Below are positions 58,701 to 63,188 of a DNA stretch of 64,000 nucleotides, piece by piece. The position numbers and the translations under genes are program-made. The notes under the pieces are model-generated. The model had not been told where the DNA came from and ran no database searches. It worked only from the letters and a program-made list of their open reading frames with translations. The DNA comes from Sipunculus nudus (lineage: Eukaryota > Annelida > Sipuncula > Golfingiida > Sipunculidae), in NCBI GenBank assembly GCA_026874595.1, contig CM049306.1, forward strand, positions 19,771,019-19,835,018, in the 5' to 3' direction. Every line of letters begins with the position of its first letter. Position 1 is the first letter of the stretch.

Positions 58701-60186
58701 TGCAGAGATATGAGTGTTTTTATCCCAAGGCAAAACTTTGTTTTGGCGGGTACAATGATAAAAATGGGTGAAAAAAAATTAAGTTTTGGAAGGGTTTTGG
58801 AGGGTTTGGGAGGTAGAGAGCAGACATTTTGCTTAATCCAGCAATTAGGAACCCTACCCGAGTATAATCAAAACTTACCTGTTCCTGTTGTGTGATCAGC
58901 AGTGGGCCCAGTTCCCTCACTCTGTGTGGTCCCTTTCTTTAGGATCCAATCCCATTTATCTGTGAGGGGCTGTCCAAATAATGTGAATTCTGGGTGTACC
59001 TGTGTCCAGTTGCAACTTAGCAAGTCTTCAAAGTTACAGTCCAACCCTGTTTAAGGCAATGTAAAATGCAAGTTAAAACAATGTTATAACAAATAAGAAC
59101 AGTATTTATGTTAATTTAACCAACAGTCTTTTTGTACCATAATAGCTTGCATTAACTTGAGCCATCATTTAATGAGTCATCTTCTCAGAGTAAAGAAAAG
59201 TCATTCTAATATCAGATTTTGCTCTAGCAACTTTATTCTGGTTTGAATAAAATTGTGTGATCATTCAATTAGACAAATCCAGAGCCCATGGTGCACACAA
59301 TTGGTTCAAAGTTTGCCCAAGGTCTTTGTTAAATTAGTTTGGGTAAATTAGGGCATAAATGTACTAAATATAGTACAACAATGGCAAGTGAAGAGGTAAT
59401 ATATGACACCTGAACAGGTACAGGTACTGGGTATACAAATTGCACAAGGTATTGCAATTTTTTCTTAAACCTGAAATGCTGTTATTTTTATGAACAGGAA
59501 CATATTAATGGGACGGGGATGATCTTAGGCAAATACAGTAAACTATCTGATTTCTACACTGAATCTAAAGTAATTATTAGGTGGATAGCATTCTTAAGTA
59601 GTTATTATGTGGATGGCATCCTAAAGTAGTTAATGCTCAGGTTTCAAGAAAATTTCACAGTGTTTCATAAAACAAGTTCATATCATTGTATATTGAAAGG
59701 TATAAAATTTTCAAATTCTCATTGGTTCTTATTCTGAGAAGGGGACACAGTGCACTGCTATAGGTTTAACCATAAGGACAAGATTGTTTCAACAAGGTGG
59801 ATGTCATTCTTACTGCTCTTGTTCCAAAAACAAATGTTTCCCTGTCTTGACATGACCAGGAACAAGTTGTAATCCTCTGCTTTATTTATGATGAGGCAAA
59901 TCAAGTTGGGAATGATAAGAAGGCACCAGGTGTGGCAAGAAGCACAAGGCTCTAGAAGTTAATTTTCATCACAGATCCTTTAGACCATATATACAGCTCC
60001 TTTAGGTTAAACATAGATCCTTTAGGTTAAACATAGAAGTTTAAGTTTATGTCTTGGAGTTGGTACAAGACAAATGTCTTAAAAGTAAAATTCATATTTT
60101 ATCAGCAAACAGTAACAGACAGTAACTGCTGTACATACCAACAGGTTGCTGCAGTGAGGGTGTTGTACTTGGTTGTGTAGGTGTAA
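16551..60186 (-). CDS. Secreted multi-MAM-domain protein, 19 exons in window, 5' end missing
   Basis: Overall gene model; exons are listed separately. Joined from high to low coordinates, 19 exons read at least 954 residues without a stop, ending in GRCVP and TGA. The order is linker-MAM A (to 56170), linker-MAM B (54971-46534), linker-MAM C (43590-37351), linker-MAM D (36867-29090), MAM E (26219-16551). Every MAM domain has three exons, all internal exons are phase 1 and multiples of three, and every exon joint is an AG acceptor with a GT donor except one GC donor. MAM hallmarks recur: C-x-FE near the start, the TGP..DH motif, Y(M/I)Y(L/I)E, the YHMYG-type motif and GDIAIDD. MAM domains are extracellular adhesion/assembly modules; phase-1 modules indicate exon shuffling. 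No transmembrane or GPI-like segment follows the last domain, so a secreted product is likely. Whether a signal peptide or other domains (such as LDL-A) precede it is unknown. A retroelement lies immediately upstream on the opposite strand. Confidence 0.85.
16767..20249. repeat. 72/73-bp minisatellite, about 48 copies
   Basis: Unit starts ATGTATAGATCACAATATGA and contains AGAGACCATGTGTACAGTCT and a GGATCC. Two length variants exist: TCTCCCACC versus TCTCCCCACC, and ATATGAAAC versus ATATAAAAAC, each adding one base. Variants cluster in blocks (ATAAAAAC units at 17575-17740 and again in the last five units; CCCC units mainly 17975-19230), which suggests amplification of multi-unit blocks. The array sits in the last intron of the MAM gene. 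As 72 is divisible by three and the unit lacks stops in several frames, open frames up to 300 codons arise on both strands; I treat them as non-coding. Confidence 0.95.
20441..23052 (+). mobile_element. TCAGCTGAG-type repeat element with ~342-bp tandem core
   Basis: Starts ACAAGTGGCCCATGGGCCA then CTCAGCTGAA; ends with a GATGGACGGACAAC tract and a degenerate hairpin ending CCTGAGCTAAAAAA. The core has five or six ~342-bp modules spaced by CAGATACTNGAGCTTTTGTAT (about 21448, 21790, 22132, 22470, 22804). Each module contains CAGGTTTCCAA, TGTGCCCTGTTAACAGATGA and a GGTGGCGCCACC-like palindrome. In members of this family the 3' terminal hairpin reads TAGCTCAGATGACT-TAT-AGTCAGCTGAGCTA, and its 3' arm is the complement of the 5' GCTCAGCTGA motif. 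No coding capacity. Bivalve 'pearl' elements and Helentron derivatives have comparable tandem cores; the assignment is inference. Confidence 0.8.
20976..21040 (+). repeat. ACTAGA-type 5' end with 9-bp hairpin
   Basis: AAACTAGAATGGCTCGTTT is followed after nine bases by AAACGAGCC, a perfect 9-bp inverted repeat. The ACTAGA start resembles the 5' ends at 12545, 39525, 50591 and 57911, so this may be the start of another small element nested in the larger one. Its other end was not found. Confidence 0.4.
23053..23621. other. MAM last intron, no further feature
   Basis: Unique-looking AT-rich sequence between the repeat element and MAM E exon 2. No coding signature seen. Confidence 0.5.
23622..23807 (-). 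CDS. MAM E exon 2
   Basis: Acceptor ATTGCAG above 23807, donor GTAAGA below 23622, 186 nt, phase 1 at both ends. Encodes VYIEATSRNPGDVAVL, then CLSMYYHMYGADLGSL and EPLWISSG, the middle MAM segment with its Cys. Its first ~19 bases and the acceptor lie inside a 55-bp tandem duplication extending into the intron. Confidence 0.9.
23789..24010 (-). repeat. 55-bp tandem duplication spanning the MAM E exon 2 acceptor
   Basis: Copy 1 (23789-23843) contains the exon start and functional acceptor; copy 2 (23844-23898) is almost identical and repeats the same acceptor at 23862; two more diverged copies follow (to about 24010, with another near-match at ~23960). The unit is not a multiple of three, so use of copy 2's acceptor would shift the frame. 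Confidence 0.8.
24218..24400 (+). other. GC-richer fragment, possibly the 3' end of a non-LTR retroelement
   Basis: Abrupt GC-rich island in AT-rich intron DNA. An open frame runs to a TAA at 24358-24360, with a Lys/Arg-rich tail (EKARKTRKAKSDE). It is followed by CCCTCACCTTTACCTT, which resembles a short-repeat tail of a non-LTR element. A CAG precedes it, so a cryptic exon is the alternative. I do not recognise the peptide. Confidence 0.3.
24585..25228 (+). mobile_element. Short TCAGCTGAG-type repeat element
   Basis: Starts ACAAGTGACCCATAGGTCA then GCTCAGCTG; ends with GACTGGACGGATGACAGA and TCAGATGATCTATGGTCAGC, a decayed version of the family hairpin. At ~640 bp it is the shortest complete copy. 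Confidence 0.65.
25229..26084. other. MAM intron, no further feature
   Basis: AT-rich; several short overlapping open frames on the - strand (25418-25856) lack any recognisable domain or codon signature. Confidence 0.5.
26085..26219 (-). CDS. MAM E exon 1 (short)
   Basis: Acceptor TTTCTAG above 26219, donor GTCAGG below 26085, 135 nt, phase 1. Encodes DEITCGFESTLCFLHQ, FDWTFANG and TGPVRDHSASG. It is 15-39 nt shorter than the matching exons of the other domains; the loss lies between the first Cys and the FDW motif. No linker exon was found between this and domain D. Confidence 0.85.
26690..28330. other. CpG-richer segment inside the MAM intron
   Basis: CpG dinucleotides are visibly denser than in flanking DNA. 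Two - strand open frames with reasonable ATG contexts occur: 27032-27094 (within a longer frame to 27220) and ~27431-27577 (within a frame to 27643), both under 75 codons and unrecognised. The segment may be a promoter-like region for an unrecognised transcript or an undecayed mobile fragment. Confidence 0.3.
29090..29248 (-). CDS. MAM D exon 3
   Basis: Acceptor ATCACAG above 29248, donor GTAAGT below 29090, 159 nt, phase 1. Encodes EQGPQWIKAYVNLP ... YSVLIDGVRG, GDISVDDVSITTGSC. The (G)D(I)(S)VDD motif and final Cys mark the end of a MAM domain. Confidence 0.9.
29249..30124. other. MAM D intron 2, no gene
   Basis: AT-rich, no coding signature. A short ACTAGAATAAAAT motif at ~29807 recalls the 5' ends of mobile elements elsewhere but nothing else supports an element. 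Confidence 0.4.
30125..32772 (+). mobile_element. TCAGCTGAG-type element, long copy related to the two 1.9-kb copies
   Basis: Starts ACAAGGGACCTATGGGTCA then GCTCAGCTG; ends with a GACGGACGGATGGACGGAC tract and hairpin CAGATGACTTATAGTCAGC TGATCTAAAAA. Shares long stretches with 40527-42424 and 43887-45793 (AACGTGCCATGGTCAAAGT, AGATCTTGGGGACATCTAAC). It is longer because of duplicated interior (two ~650-bp modules at 31440 and 32060) and an extra GC-richer patch at 31180-31340 that I do not recognise. Confidence 0.8.
32859..33071 (-). CDS. MAM D exon 2
   Basis: Acceptor TTACCAG above 33071, donor GTACTT below 32859, 213 nt, phase 1. Encodes GRFLFLETTSTGTDPR, MCLVLWYYMLGNHIG and LLWMISG. It is the longest exon 2 in the window; the extra residues are in the loop after the first strand. 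Confidence 0.88.
33072..34800. other. MAM D intron 1, left half
   Basis: 33230-33350 and 34550-34625 hold imperfect CCAAGGCCAAG-type short repeats. No gene recognised in the rest; a slightly CpG-richer stretch lies at 33640-34300. Confidence 0.5.
33235..33350. repeat. Imperfect CCAAGGCCAAGTCACCAC repeat
   Basis: About six degenerate copies of an 18-bp motif centred on CCAAGGCCAAG. A looser patch of the same motif occurs at about 34550-34625. Confidence 0.55.
34803..35104. repeat. 33-bp minisatellite, about nine copies
   Basis: Unit ATGATAACATCATTGGCATC plus TCATGTCATTAAC. Single-base variants (ACTGGC, ATAATATC, ATCCC) are distributed in runs. The 33-bp length produces an 11-residue repeated open frame (MITSLASHVIN) on the + strand, antisense to the gene; treated as non-coding. 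Confidence 0.93.
35105..36216. other. MAM D intron 1, right half
   Basis: AT-rich, no gene. A two-copy 25-bp direct repeat (CATATTTGACA(A/C)TGCCTCAT) lies at ~35640-35697. Confidence 0.5.
36217..36366 (-). CDS. MAM D exon 1
   Basis: Acceptor TTTTGCAG above 36366, donor GTGAGA below 36217, 150 nt, phase 1. Encodes GASLLQCTFEVNQECSL, FDWFIG and GTGADADHTTGSG, the first third of a MAM domain. Confidence 0.9.
36814..36867 (-). CDS. Thr/Pro-rich linker exon before MAM D
   Basis: Acceptor GCCACAG above 36867, donor GTAGGT below 36814, 54 nt, phase 1. Encodes ERTTERITTPPVDGTVAP, a flexible, probably O-glycosylated spacer between MAM C and MAM D. Same phase and position as the other three linker exons. 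Confidence 0.82.
37351..37518 (-). CDS. MAM C exon 3
   Basis: Acceptor CTATGCAG above 37518, donor GTATTC below 37351, 168 nt, phase 1. Encodes GGQGNFWRQAEVYLPN, YHVVIEGIIG, DIAIDDINIIQGQC, then SRTTT leading into the linker. Confidence 0.9.
37519..38447. other. MAM C intron 2, no further feature
   Basis: AT-rich single-copy-looking DNA. Nothing recognised. Confidence 0.5.
38448..38648 (-). CDS. MAM C exon 2
   Basis: Acceptor AGGTGCAG above 38648, donor GTAAAG below 38448, 201 nt, phase 1. Encodes GKYMYIEASDPSRPGDKA, LCMTLWYYMHGQNVGTL and LLWTLSG. Confidence 0.92.
39006..39338. repeat. 23-bp minisatellite, about 14 copies
   Basis: Unit GGTTCAACCAAGCCCAGACC ACT with later units reading CTAAGCCCTGACC. 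The change from CCAGACC to CCTGACC is abrupt at ~39200, so two subtypes were expanded separately. Confidence 0.93.
39525..42525 (+). mobile_element. ACTAGA-type element, split by a nested element
   Basis: 5' end ACTAGAATATGGGTAGTC (39525) with the sub-terminal motif GTATCCGCC (39558-39566). Its interior modules (AGAAAGCTATCCA, GAGATCTATACACATG, GGCAGGTGGCGCCACC) match 57911-58757. The 3' end is a hairpin (GTATCCGCAAAACTCTGTTT then TGGTGGATAC) at about 42494-42524, lying just beyond the element 40527-42424. The 3' arm pairs with the 5' motif with one mismatch. The two halves are therefore best read as one element interrupted by insertion of another. Confidence 0.65.
40527..42424 (+). mobile_element. 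1.9-kb TCAGCTGAG-type element, copy 1
   Basis: Starts AACAAGGGACCTATGGGTCA then GCTCAGCTGAAGT; ends with ACGGACGGACGGACAGACGA, then GGACCACGACTATAGCTC and a hairpin ending GTCAGCTGAGCTAAAAA. Nearly identical to 43887-45793 along its whole length, including a G-tract at ~41529. No convincing coding region; a ~70-codon - strand frame is present in all three long copies but the copies are too similar for that to count as evidence. Confidence 0.88.
42616..42786 (-). CDS. MAM C exon 1
   Basis: Acceptor TTTGCAG above 42786, donor GTAAGC below 42616, 171 nt, phase 1. Encodes SLICDFEEIVACRWVQL, DQIDWLLQSGPT and GTGPQVDHTLGTG. Confidence 0.92.
43040..43200. repeat. Repeat fragments: TAACCT hairpin and a truncated TCAGCTGAG-type 5' end
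   Basis: TAACCTGCGCAAAGCGAAGG followed by TTA forms a 6-bp stem (43043-43048 with 43060-43065). Downstream, AATAAGGGACCCAAGGGTCA and ACTCAGCTGTAG (43158-43195) are the 5' end of another family member whose 3' end was not found. Confidence 0.5.
43519..43590 (-). CDS. Thr/Pro-rich linker exon before MAM C
   Basis: Acceptor TTTTCAG above 43590, donor GTAAGT below 43519, 72 nt, phase 1. Encodes VTSPTTQTTIPTTIITTP, then ASLPV; half the residues are Thr or Pro. Confidence 0.85.
43887..45793 (+). mobile_element. 1.9-kb TCAGCTGAG-type element, copy 2
   Basis: Direct-orientation near-duplicate of 40527-42424. Differs by small indels, a longer poly-G tract (~44878) and an expanded (ACGG)n run (45707-45740). 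Same 5' and 3' signatures; the terminal hairpin TAGCTCAGATGACT-TAT-AGTCAGCTGAGCTA is well preserved (13 of 14 arm positions pair). Confidence 0.88.
46534..46698 (-). CDS. MAM B exon 3
   Basis: Acceptor TGACACAG above 46698, donor GTAATA below 46534, 165 nt, phase 1. Encodes GNRGNQWLRAQVNIP, YHILIEGMVG, RGDAAIDDITFSAGACPGT. Confidence 0.92.
46900..47215 (-). mobile_element. tRNA-derived SINE
   Basis: On the - strand an A-box-like TAGCGAAGCGG (46991 down to 46981) and a B-box-like GGTTTGAATCCC (46948 down to 46937) have tRNA-like spacing and order. The 7-bp acceptor stem cannot form, so this is not a functional tRNA. The flanking body repeats part of itself (GCAAGCTTCACTAGC at ~47150 and AAACAAGCTTCACTAGC at ~46995). 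Promoter boxes plus non-tRNA body are the hallmark of a SINE. Exact ends are uncertain. Confidence 0.6.
47712..47909 (-). CDS. MAM B exon 2 with a GC donor
   Basis: Acceptor TTATTTCAG above 47909; the donor reads GG|GCAAGT (47706-47711), the standard GC-AG consensus. Length 198 nt, phase 1, with the boundary Gly codon preserved exactly as in the other domains. Encodes GKYIFIEASNPSTWRDKA, CMTFYYHMYGAEIGHV and LWKMMG. Confidence 0.9.
47910..48835. other. MAM B intron 1, part; GC-richer patch unexplained
   Basis: A 20-bp direct duplication (CCATTACCACAGGTTGTCTT) lies at 48457-48497. A GC-richer patch at 48480-48720 contains overlapping + strand frames without any recognised motif. I cannot assign it. 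Confidence 0.4.
48895..49136. repeat. Fold-back repeat: three direct ~65-bp copies and an inverted copy
   Basis: Three direct copies of a unit containing CCATATGACAATTAGAAC and GAATGTACGGTACCAG are followed by an inverted copy. The segments 49042-49069 and 49107-49134 are perfect 28-bp inverted repeats separated by 37 bases and can form a hairpin. Confidence 0.85.
49137..49804. other. MAM B intron 1, remainder
   Basis: AT-rich; a short duplicated phrase (GTAGAGA(A/T)CCTTCACTTA) at ~49741-49795. No gene. Confidence 0.5.
49805..49978 (-). CDS. MAM B exon 1
   Basis: Acceptor TTAACAG above 49978, donor GTAGTG below 49805, 174 nt, phase 1. Encodes ALACDFEQNIVGCQWQQV, DQINWKENTG and GNTGPSGDHTTGSG. 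Confidence 0.92.
50977..51654 (+). mobile_element. Nested ACTAGA-type element inside a satellite unit
   Basis: Starts ACTAGAATATTAGC right after GCATTGCGAA and ends GAGCTGAGGGCTAAG before CGGCTGTACATG. In uninterrupted 180-bp units GCATTGCGAA is followed within a few bases by GTCCGTACATG, so the host sequence resumes on the far side. It has a GACGGATGGACGGACAGAC tract and a terminal AGCCC/GGGCT stem, like its host. Confidence 0.7.
51655..53300. repeat. ~180-bp satellite array, nine units
   Basis: CAGGCATTGCG recurs at about 51821, 52003, 52183, 52363, 52545, 52725, 52905, 53085 and 53265 (spacing 180-182). Units 51841-52380 and 52381-52920 share the same order of diagnostic variants (CTATATCTGCCAACACA, then GAGCTGTAAAACGG with ACTCTTCATT, then GTGTATCGGTC), i.e. 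a three-unit higher-order repeat of ~541 bp. Diverged single units occur at 50680-50975 on the other side of the nested element. Confidence 0.92.
53380..54887. other. MAM B/A intron, no gene
   Basis: A two-copy AATTTGATCA(T/C)CCCTATGCTCC repeat lies at 53399-53442. The rest has no recognised coding or repeat signature. Confidence 0.5.
54888..54971 (-). CDS. Thr/Pro-rich linker exon before MAM B
   Basis: Acceptor TTTTCAG above 54971, donor GTAATG below 54888, 84 nt, phase 1. Encodes ATTMMSTQTTAVVTLPPTL then PPTLPPNL; a 12-bp coding repeat (CTTCCACCCACA) gives the PPTL triplet, so linker length probably varies by repeat slippage. Confidence 0.85.
55078..55232. repeat. 23-bp minisatellite, about seven copies
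   Basis: Unit GATCCAGTGGAACGCATTAC CAC with scattered substitutions. A (TA)n(TG)n microsatellite lies farther right at 55530-55557. Confidence 0.85.
56170..56334 (-). CDS. MAM A exon 3
   Basis: Acceptor ATTTCAG above 56334, donor GTAAGT below 56170, 165 nt, phase 1. Encodes GNQGDRWNVEDVEVTDF, CYLMFEAEVGDGYQG, DIAIDDVVVQSGRCMPRT. It has two additional Cys near NCASGC compared with the other exon-3 copies. Confidence 0.92.
56545..57128. repeat. 33-bp minisatellite, 10-15 copies
   Basis: Unit AAAGATACAGCTGACAAAAG GAAATGATGCTCT; regular between 56715 and 57060, with diverged units on both sides. The 33-bp period yields an 11-residue repeat (IQLTKGNDALK on +, and an apparent hydrophobic repeat on -). 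Lies in the intron between MAM A exons 2 and 3; non-coding. Confidence 0.92.
57529..57729 (-). CDS. MAM A exon 2
   Basis: Acceptor TATTTACAG above 57729, donor GTACAT below 57529, 201 nt, phase 1. Encodes GNYMYLETSDPSKQYEKA, CLSFAYHMYGINIQSL and MLWQLSG. Confidence 0.92.
57911..58757 (+). mobile_element. ACTAGA-type element, uninterrupted copy
   Basis: 5' end ACTAGAATACGGGTAGTCC with GTATCCGC nearby; 3' end GGCAAAACTTTGTTTTGGCG then GGTAC. Interior modules of ~280 bp match the element starting at 39525, with an exact GGTGGCGCCACC at 58489-58500. It shows what 39525-42525 looked like without the nested insertion. Confidence 0.75.
58879..59046 (-). CDS. MAM A exon 1
   Basis: Acceptor TAAACAG above 59046, donor GTAAGT below 58879, 168 nt, phase 1. 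Encodes GLDCNFEDLLSCNWTQV, DKWDWILKKG and EGTGPTADHTTGTG. Confidence 0.93.
59047..60138. other. Intron between linker and MAM A, no further feature
   Basis: AT-rich; a two-copy TCCTTTAGGTTAAACATAGA phrase lies at ~59997-60037. No gene or element recognised. Confidence 0.5.
60139..60186 (-). CDS. Thr/Pro-rich linker exon before MAM A (most 5' exon seen)
   Basis: Acceptor CATTGCAG above 60186, donor GTATGT below 60139, 48 nt, phase 1. Encodes TPTQPSTTPSLQQPV. The phase-1 start means another coding exon must lie upstream, past the retroelement to the right. Confidence 0.82.
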
Positions 60187-60542
60187 CTGCAATGTAATTC
60201 AAGAATATTCTCAGGCAAAACCAATGGTAAAGTGTGTACGTACATCAGTTTCATTATACTAATAGTACCAGCTGTAACATGTTCAAGTACCAGCTGTAAC
60301 ATGTAAAATCCCCCCATTCCCCTCCCCGTGAATGGTGGTTTTGTCAGTAAACGGATGTGAGCTTTTCTGTATTAATTTGTAAAATAAATAGAATATTTAT
60401 TGCCATTTAGTGGACAGGAGGCGCTGCACTCAGGGTTCACTAATTACCGCGCCTACAGGTGTCTATTACGTAACAGATCACCAAACGCTGCACTTGTCTC
60501 ATTATAGCGGCGGCAGCTCGAGAGTTCGCACAGTTAATTTTT

Positions 60543-61538
60543 ATGGTCATTTACCTGTTAAATATGTCAGGGAATTTTGAATTAGAGACTTGGGCAGAGG
60601 AAACAAAGCTGTCCCCAAAAACAGTTGAAATATTGAAAACACAGGATATTAGTAAAAAGGATACGCTTTTGGCGTTGACGGAGGTGGACTTATCTGAACT
60701 CGGCCTGACCGTGGGCAGTAAAACCAAATTGAGGGAAGCAATTGTTCATTTGCGGAATGGACAGAAGGAATACAACCTGGCTAATAAACCGGTAACGACT
60801 GCAGAGCTGAGAAAGGACAGTAAACTACAAATGCTTGTTGAGGAGATGGCCGATTCAGGTGCATTTTTTAATGAAGACATACTGGGAACCGCCAGGGAGC
60901 AGCCAACAGAGGGACCGCCAAGAAACAGCTCAGCTAAAGGTAAACACTGTTTCCTTATTCCTGACTTTCTAACCAGCCCATTGATAGTATTAGAAGAATC
61001 CGACAATCCTCTGTATGGCTCAGATGAGGGCTCCCTTGTATGGCGTTCCAAGAATCGTAAACCTCGCCCAGAAGAAGTCAATTTAGCTCAGTGGATAAGC
61101 GCTAGTAACCGGATCCTGTGTAAATTAATTGAGGTGGGCGAAATAAATGACCTACAGCAAGTTAAACAGTACGCATCCTACCAAATAAAGATCGGCGAAT
61201 TCGCGCAAGTGAACAAAGTGCCATCTGTCATGGTATATGACCACAGGTTCCGCCAGCTACAGTCCGAAAACAATTACTCATGGGAAAAGGATGATGTACA
61301 TCTTGCCATGTTTCATTTAGAGAAAAGTGAAAAAGTTTTAACAAAGCAAAAATTTGGCCAATACCAACACAAAACAGTACGGCGTGACATAACAGGGGTT
61401 GAAATTTGCCGCGATTTTCAGACTGAAAGCGGCTGTAGGCGCCCTTTCTGTAGGTTCAGTCATGCGTGTATGGTCCCTGGATGTCGCCAAAAGCATCCCG
61501 AATACATGCACAACAGGTTGGGCCCCAATTGTAAATAG
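60543..61538 (+). CDS. Retroelement ORF1: SAM-like domain and CCCH zinc finger (Gag-like)
   Basis: 331 codons, ending TAG 61536-61538. The first ATG (60543) has T at -3; the second (60564, MSGNFELE) has A at -3 and may be preferred. Residues ~15-75 look like a SAM domain: DTLLALTEVDLSELGL and KLREAIVHLR match its second half. Near the C-terminus C-x8-C-x4-C-x3-H (CRDFQTESGC, then CRFSH) and a second C-x4-C-x3-H (CMVPGCRQKH) form zinc fingers, suggesting RNA binding. The predicted role is a Gag-like RNA-packaging protein, by analogy with ORF1 of DIRS-type elements. A consensus splice donor AAAG|GTAAAC lies at 60939/60940. The reading frame continues past the stop into the RT region. Confidence 0.85.
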   Translation: MVIYLLNMSGNFELETWAEETKLSPKTVEILKTQDISKKDTLLALTEVDLSELGLTVGSKTKLREAIVHLRNGQKEYNLANKPVTTAELRKDSKLQMLVEEMADSGAFFNEDILGTAREQPTEGPPRNSSAKGKHCFLIPDFLTSPLIVLEESDNPLYGSDEGSLVWRSKNRKPRPEEVNLAQWISASNRILCKLIEVGEINDLQQVKQYASYQIKIGEFAQVNKVPSVMVYDHRFRQLQSENNYSWEKDDVHLAMFHLEKSEKVLTKQKFGQYQHKTVRRDITGVEICRDFQTESGCRRPFCRFSHACMVPGCRQKHPEYMHNRLGPNCK

Positions 61539-63188
61539 GAAATACCGGTCACCAGCCCATTGACGTCTTGTCTGCCAGTATGGAAAGAAGCTTTAGATAA
61601 GGATGTAGATAGGGACTTTATAGTCAACGGCATTACCTATGGTTTTAAAATTGTAGATAATAATTCATCCATTACACATGTGGAGTGCGAGAATTATCGC
61701 TCTGCTACCAACAGTGCTACAAGAAGCAAAGTTGAAATGCAAATTAGAGATGAGATAAATAAAGGAAATTACGTTCTATGTGCAAAAAAGCCCACTATTG
61801 TCAGTGCTTTGGGTGCTATTCCAAAGAAGGATAGTGATGAAATTAGACTGATTCATGATGCAAGTATGCCCCAGTGCGGTTCTCTCAATTCATATGCGTC
61901 TCCGGAGTCTGTCTCTTATGAAAATTTAGACACAGCTGTTAAATATATTAATAAGAATTCATTCATGGCAAAAGTTGACTTAAAGTGGGGATACCGGTCT
62001 GTTCCGATCCATAGGGATTGTTTCCAGGCTACAGGACTTAAATGGAAATTTTCTGGGGAAGATAAATCTAGATATATGTATGATACGCGGTTGTGTTTTG
62101 GCGCAAGTAAAAGTCCTGCGATATTTCAAAGAATTACCAAAGCAGTTGGTAGAATGATGAAAAGAAAGGGGTTTCATGGAATTATTGTTTATTTAGATGA
62201 CTTTTTATTAGTAGAGAACAGCGAGGAAAAATGCAGGAAAGCCTTACATACATTAATTGATCTTCTTACAGATCTAGGATTCTCAGTTAATTGGCGCAAG
62301 GTAGTAGCACCTACGAAAATCATCACGTTTTTGGGTATTGAAATAGACTCATCCTTGGAATTGCTGAGAATTCCAAGAGTGAAGCTTTGTGAGATTAAAT
62401 CAAATGTTTGTGCATGGCTAAATAAAATTTCCTTCACCAAACGGCAGTTGCAGCAAATAATAGGCAAATTAAACTGGGTAGCGTCCATTTTTAGGGTGGC
62501 ACGACCACTGTTAAGAAAACTGATAGATGTATGTAAATCTTTACAAAAACCTTCACACAGAACCAGGCTTAATGTGGAGCTACGGATGGAACTGCGAAGG
62601 TGGATATACTTCTTGCAAGGTGACCAATTCAATGGCGTGGCGTACATAAATGTTCGGAAACCACAGCCCGATATCACCATATCTACAGATGCCTGCGATC
62701 AGGGCGGCGCGGCGTGGCATCACAATAAGCGGCAGCAACGGAGCATGGATTGGTTCTATTGCAACTGGACGGTAGACTTCGCATTACTTGACATAGGTGG
62801 CAAAGACATTAATTTGAAAGAGCTTTATACAATTTTACTTGCAGTTCGCAGATGGCATAAAGACTGGTATAATAAGAAAGTGGTGGTTTACACTGATAAT
62901 AATGCTGCTAAATATTGGATAAACAAAGGTATGGGCAAGAACGCGCATGTAAATGTTTGGCTCCAGGAGATAGCATGGTTATCCTTGACTGGTAACTTCT
63001 GGTTAACAGCGAAACGAGTGCCCACAGAAAAGAACATCACAGCTGATGCGATCTCCCGGTTTCACAACTTAAACTTTGCTGCTATGGCCCAGGCAATGTT
63101 ACAGCAGCATTGTGGTATTGATATCGCAGACCATGAATACAGACTTTTTAACCATATGTCAACTGACGCTTTTTTTTGTGTGTTGCAG
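60940..63188 (+). other. Candidate intron joining ORF1 to the recombinase
   Basis: Donor AAAG|GTAAAC at 60940; acceptor TTTTTTTTGTGTGTTGCAG ending at 63188, preceded by an ACTGAC branch-point-like motif with its A at 63166, 22 nt upstream of the AG. ORF1 is left after the first base of a codon and YR is entered at the second base, so the joint makes a Glu codon and stays in frame. The predicted product is 132 residues of ORF1 (SAM-like part, without zinc fingers) fused to the recombinase. Confidence 0.5.

Noticed and set aside
60300-60540. LTR or DIRS inverted terminal repeat at the retroelement's 5' end
   Set aside because: Only a 9-bp direct repeat could be found, and the 3' end is outside the window, so a terminal repeat cannot be confirmed.
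61560-61562. TTG as the start of the RT protein
   Set aside because: A eukaryotic element would not normally start here; the frame is open back to the ORF1 stop, so readthrough or another fusion is more likely.
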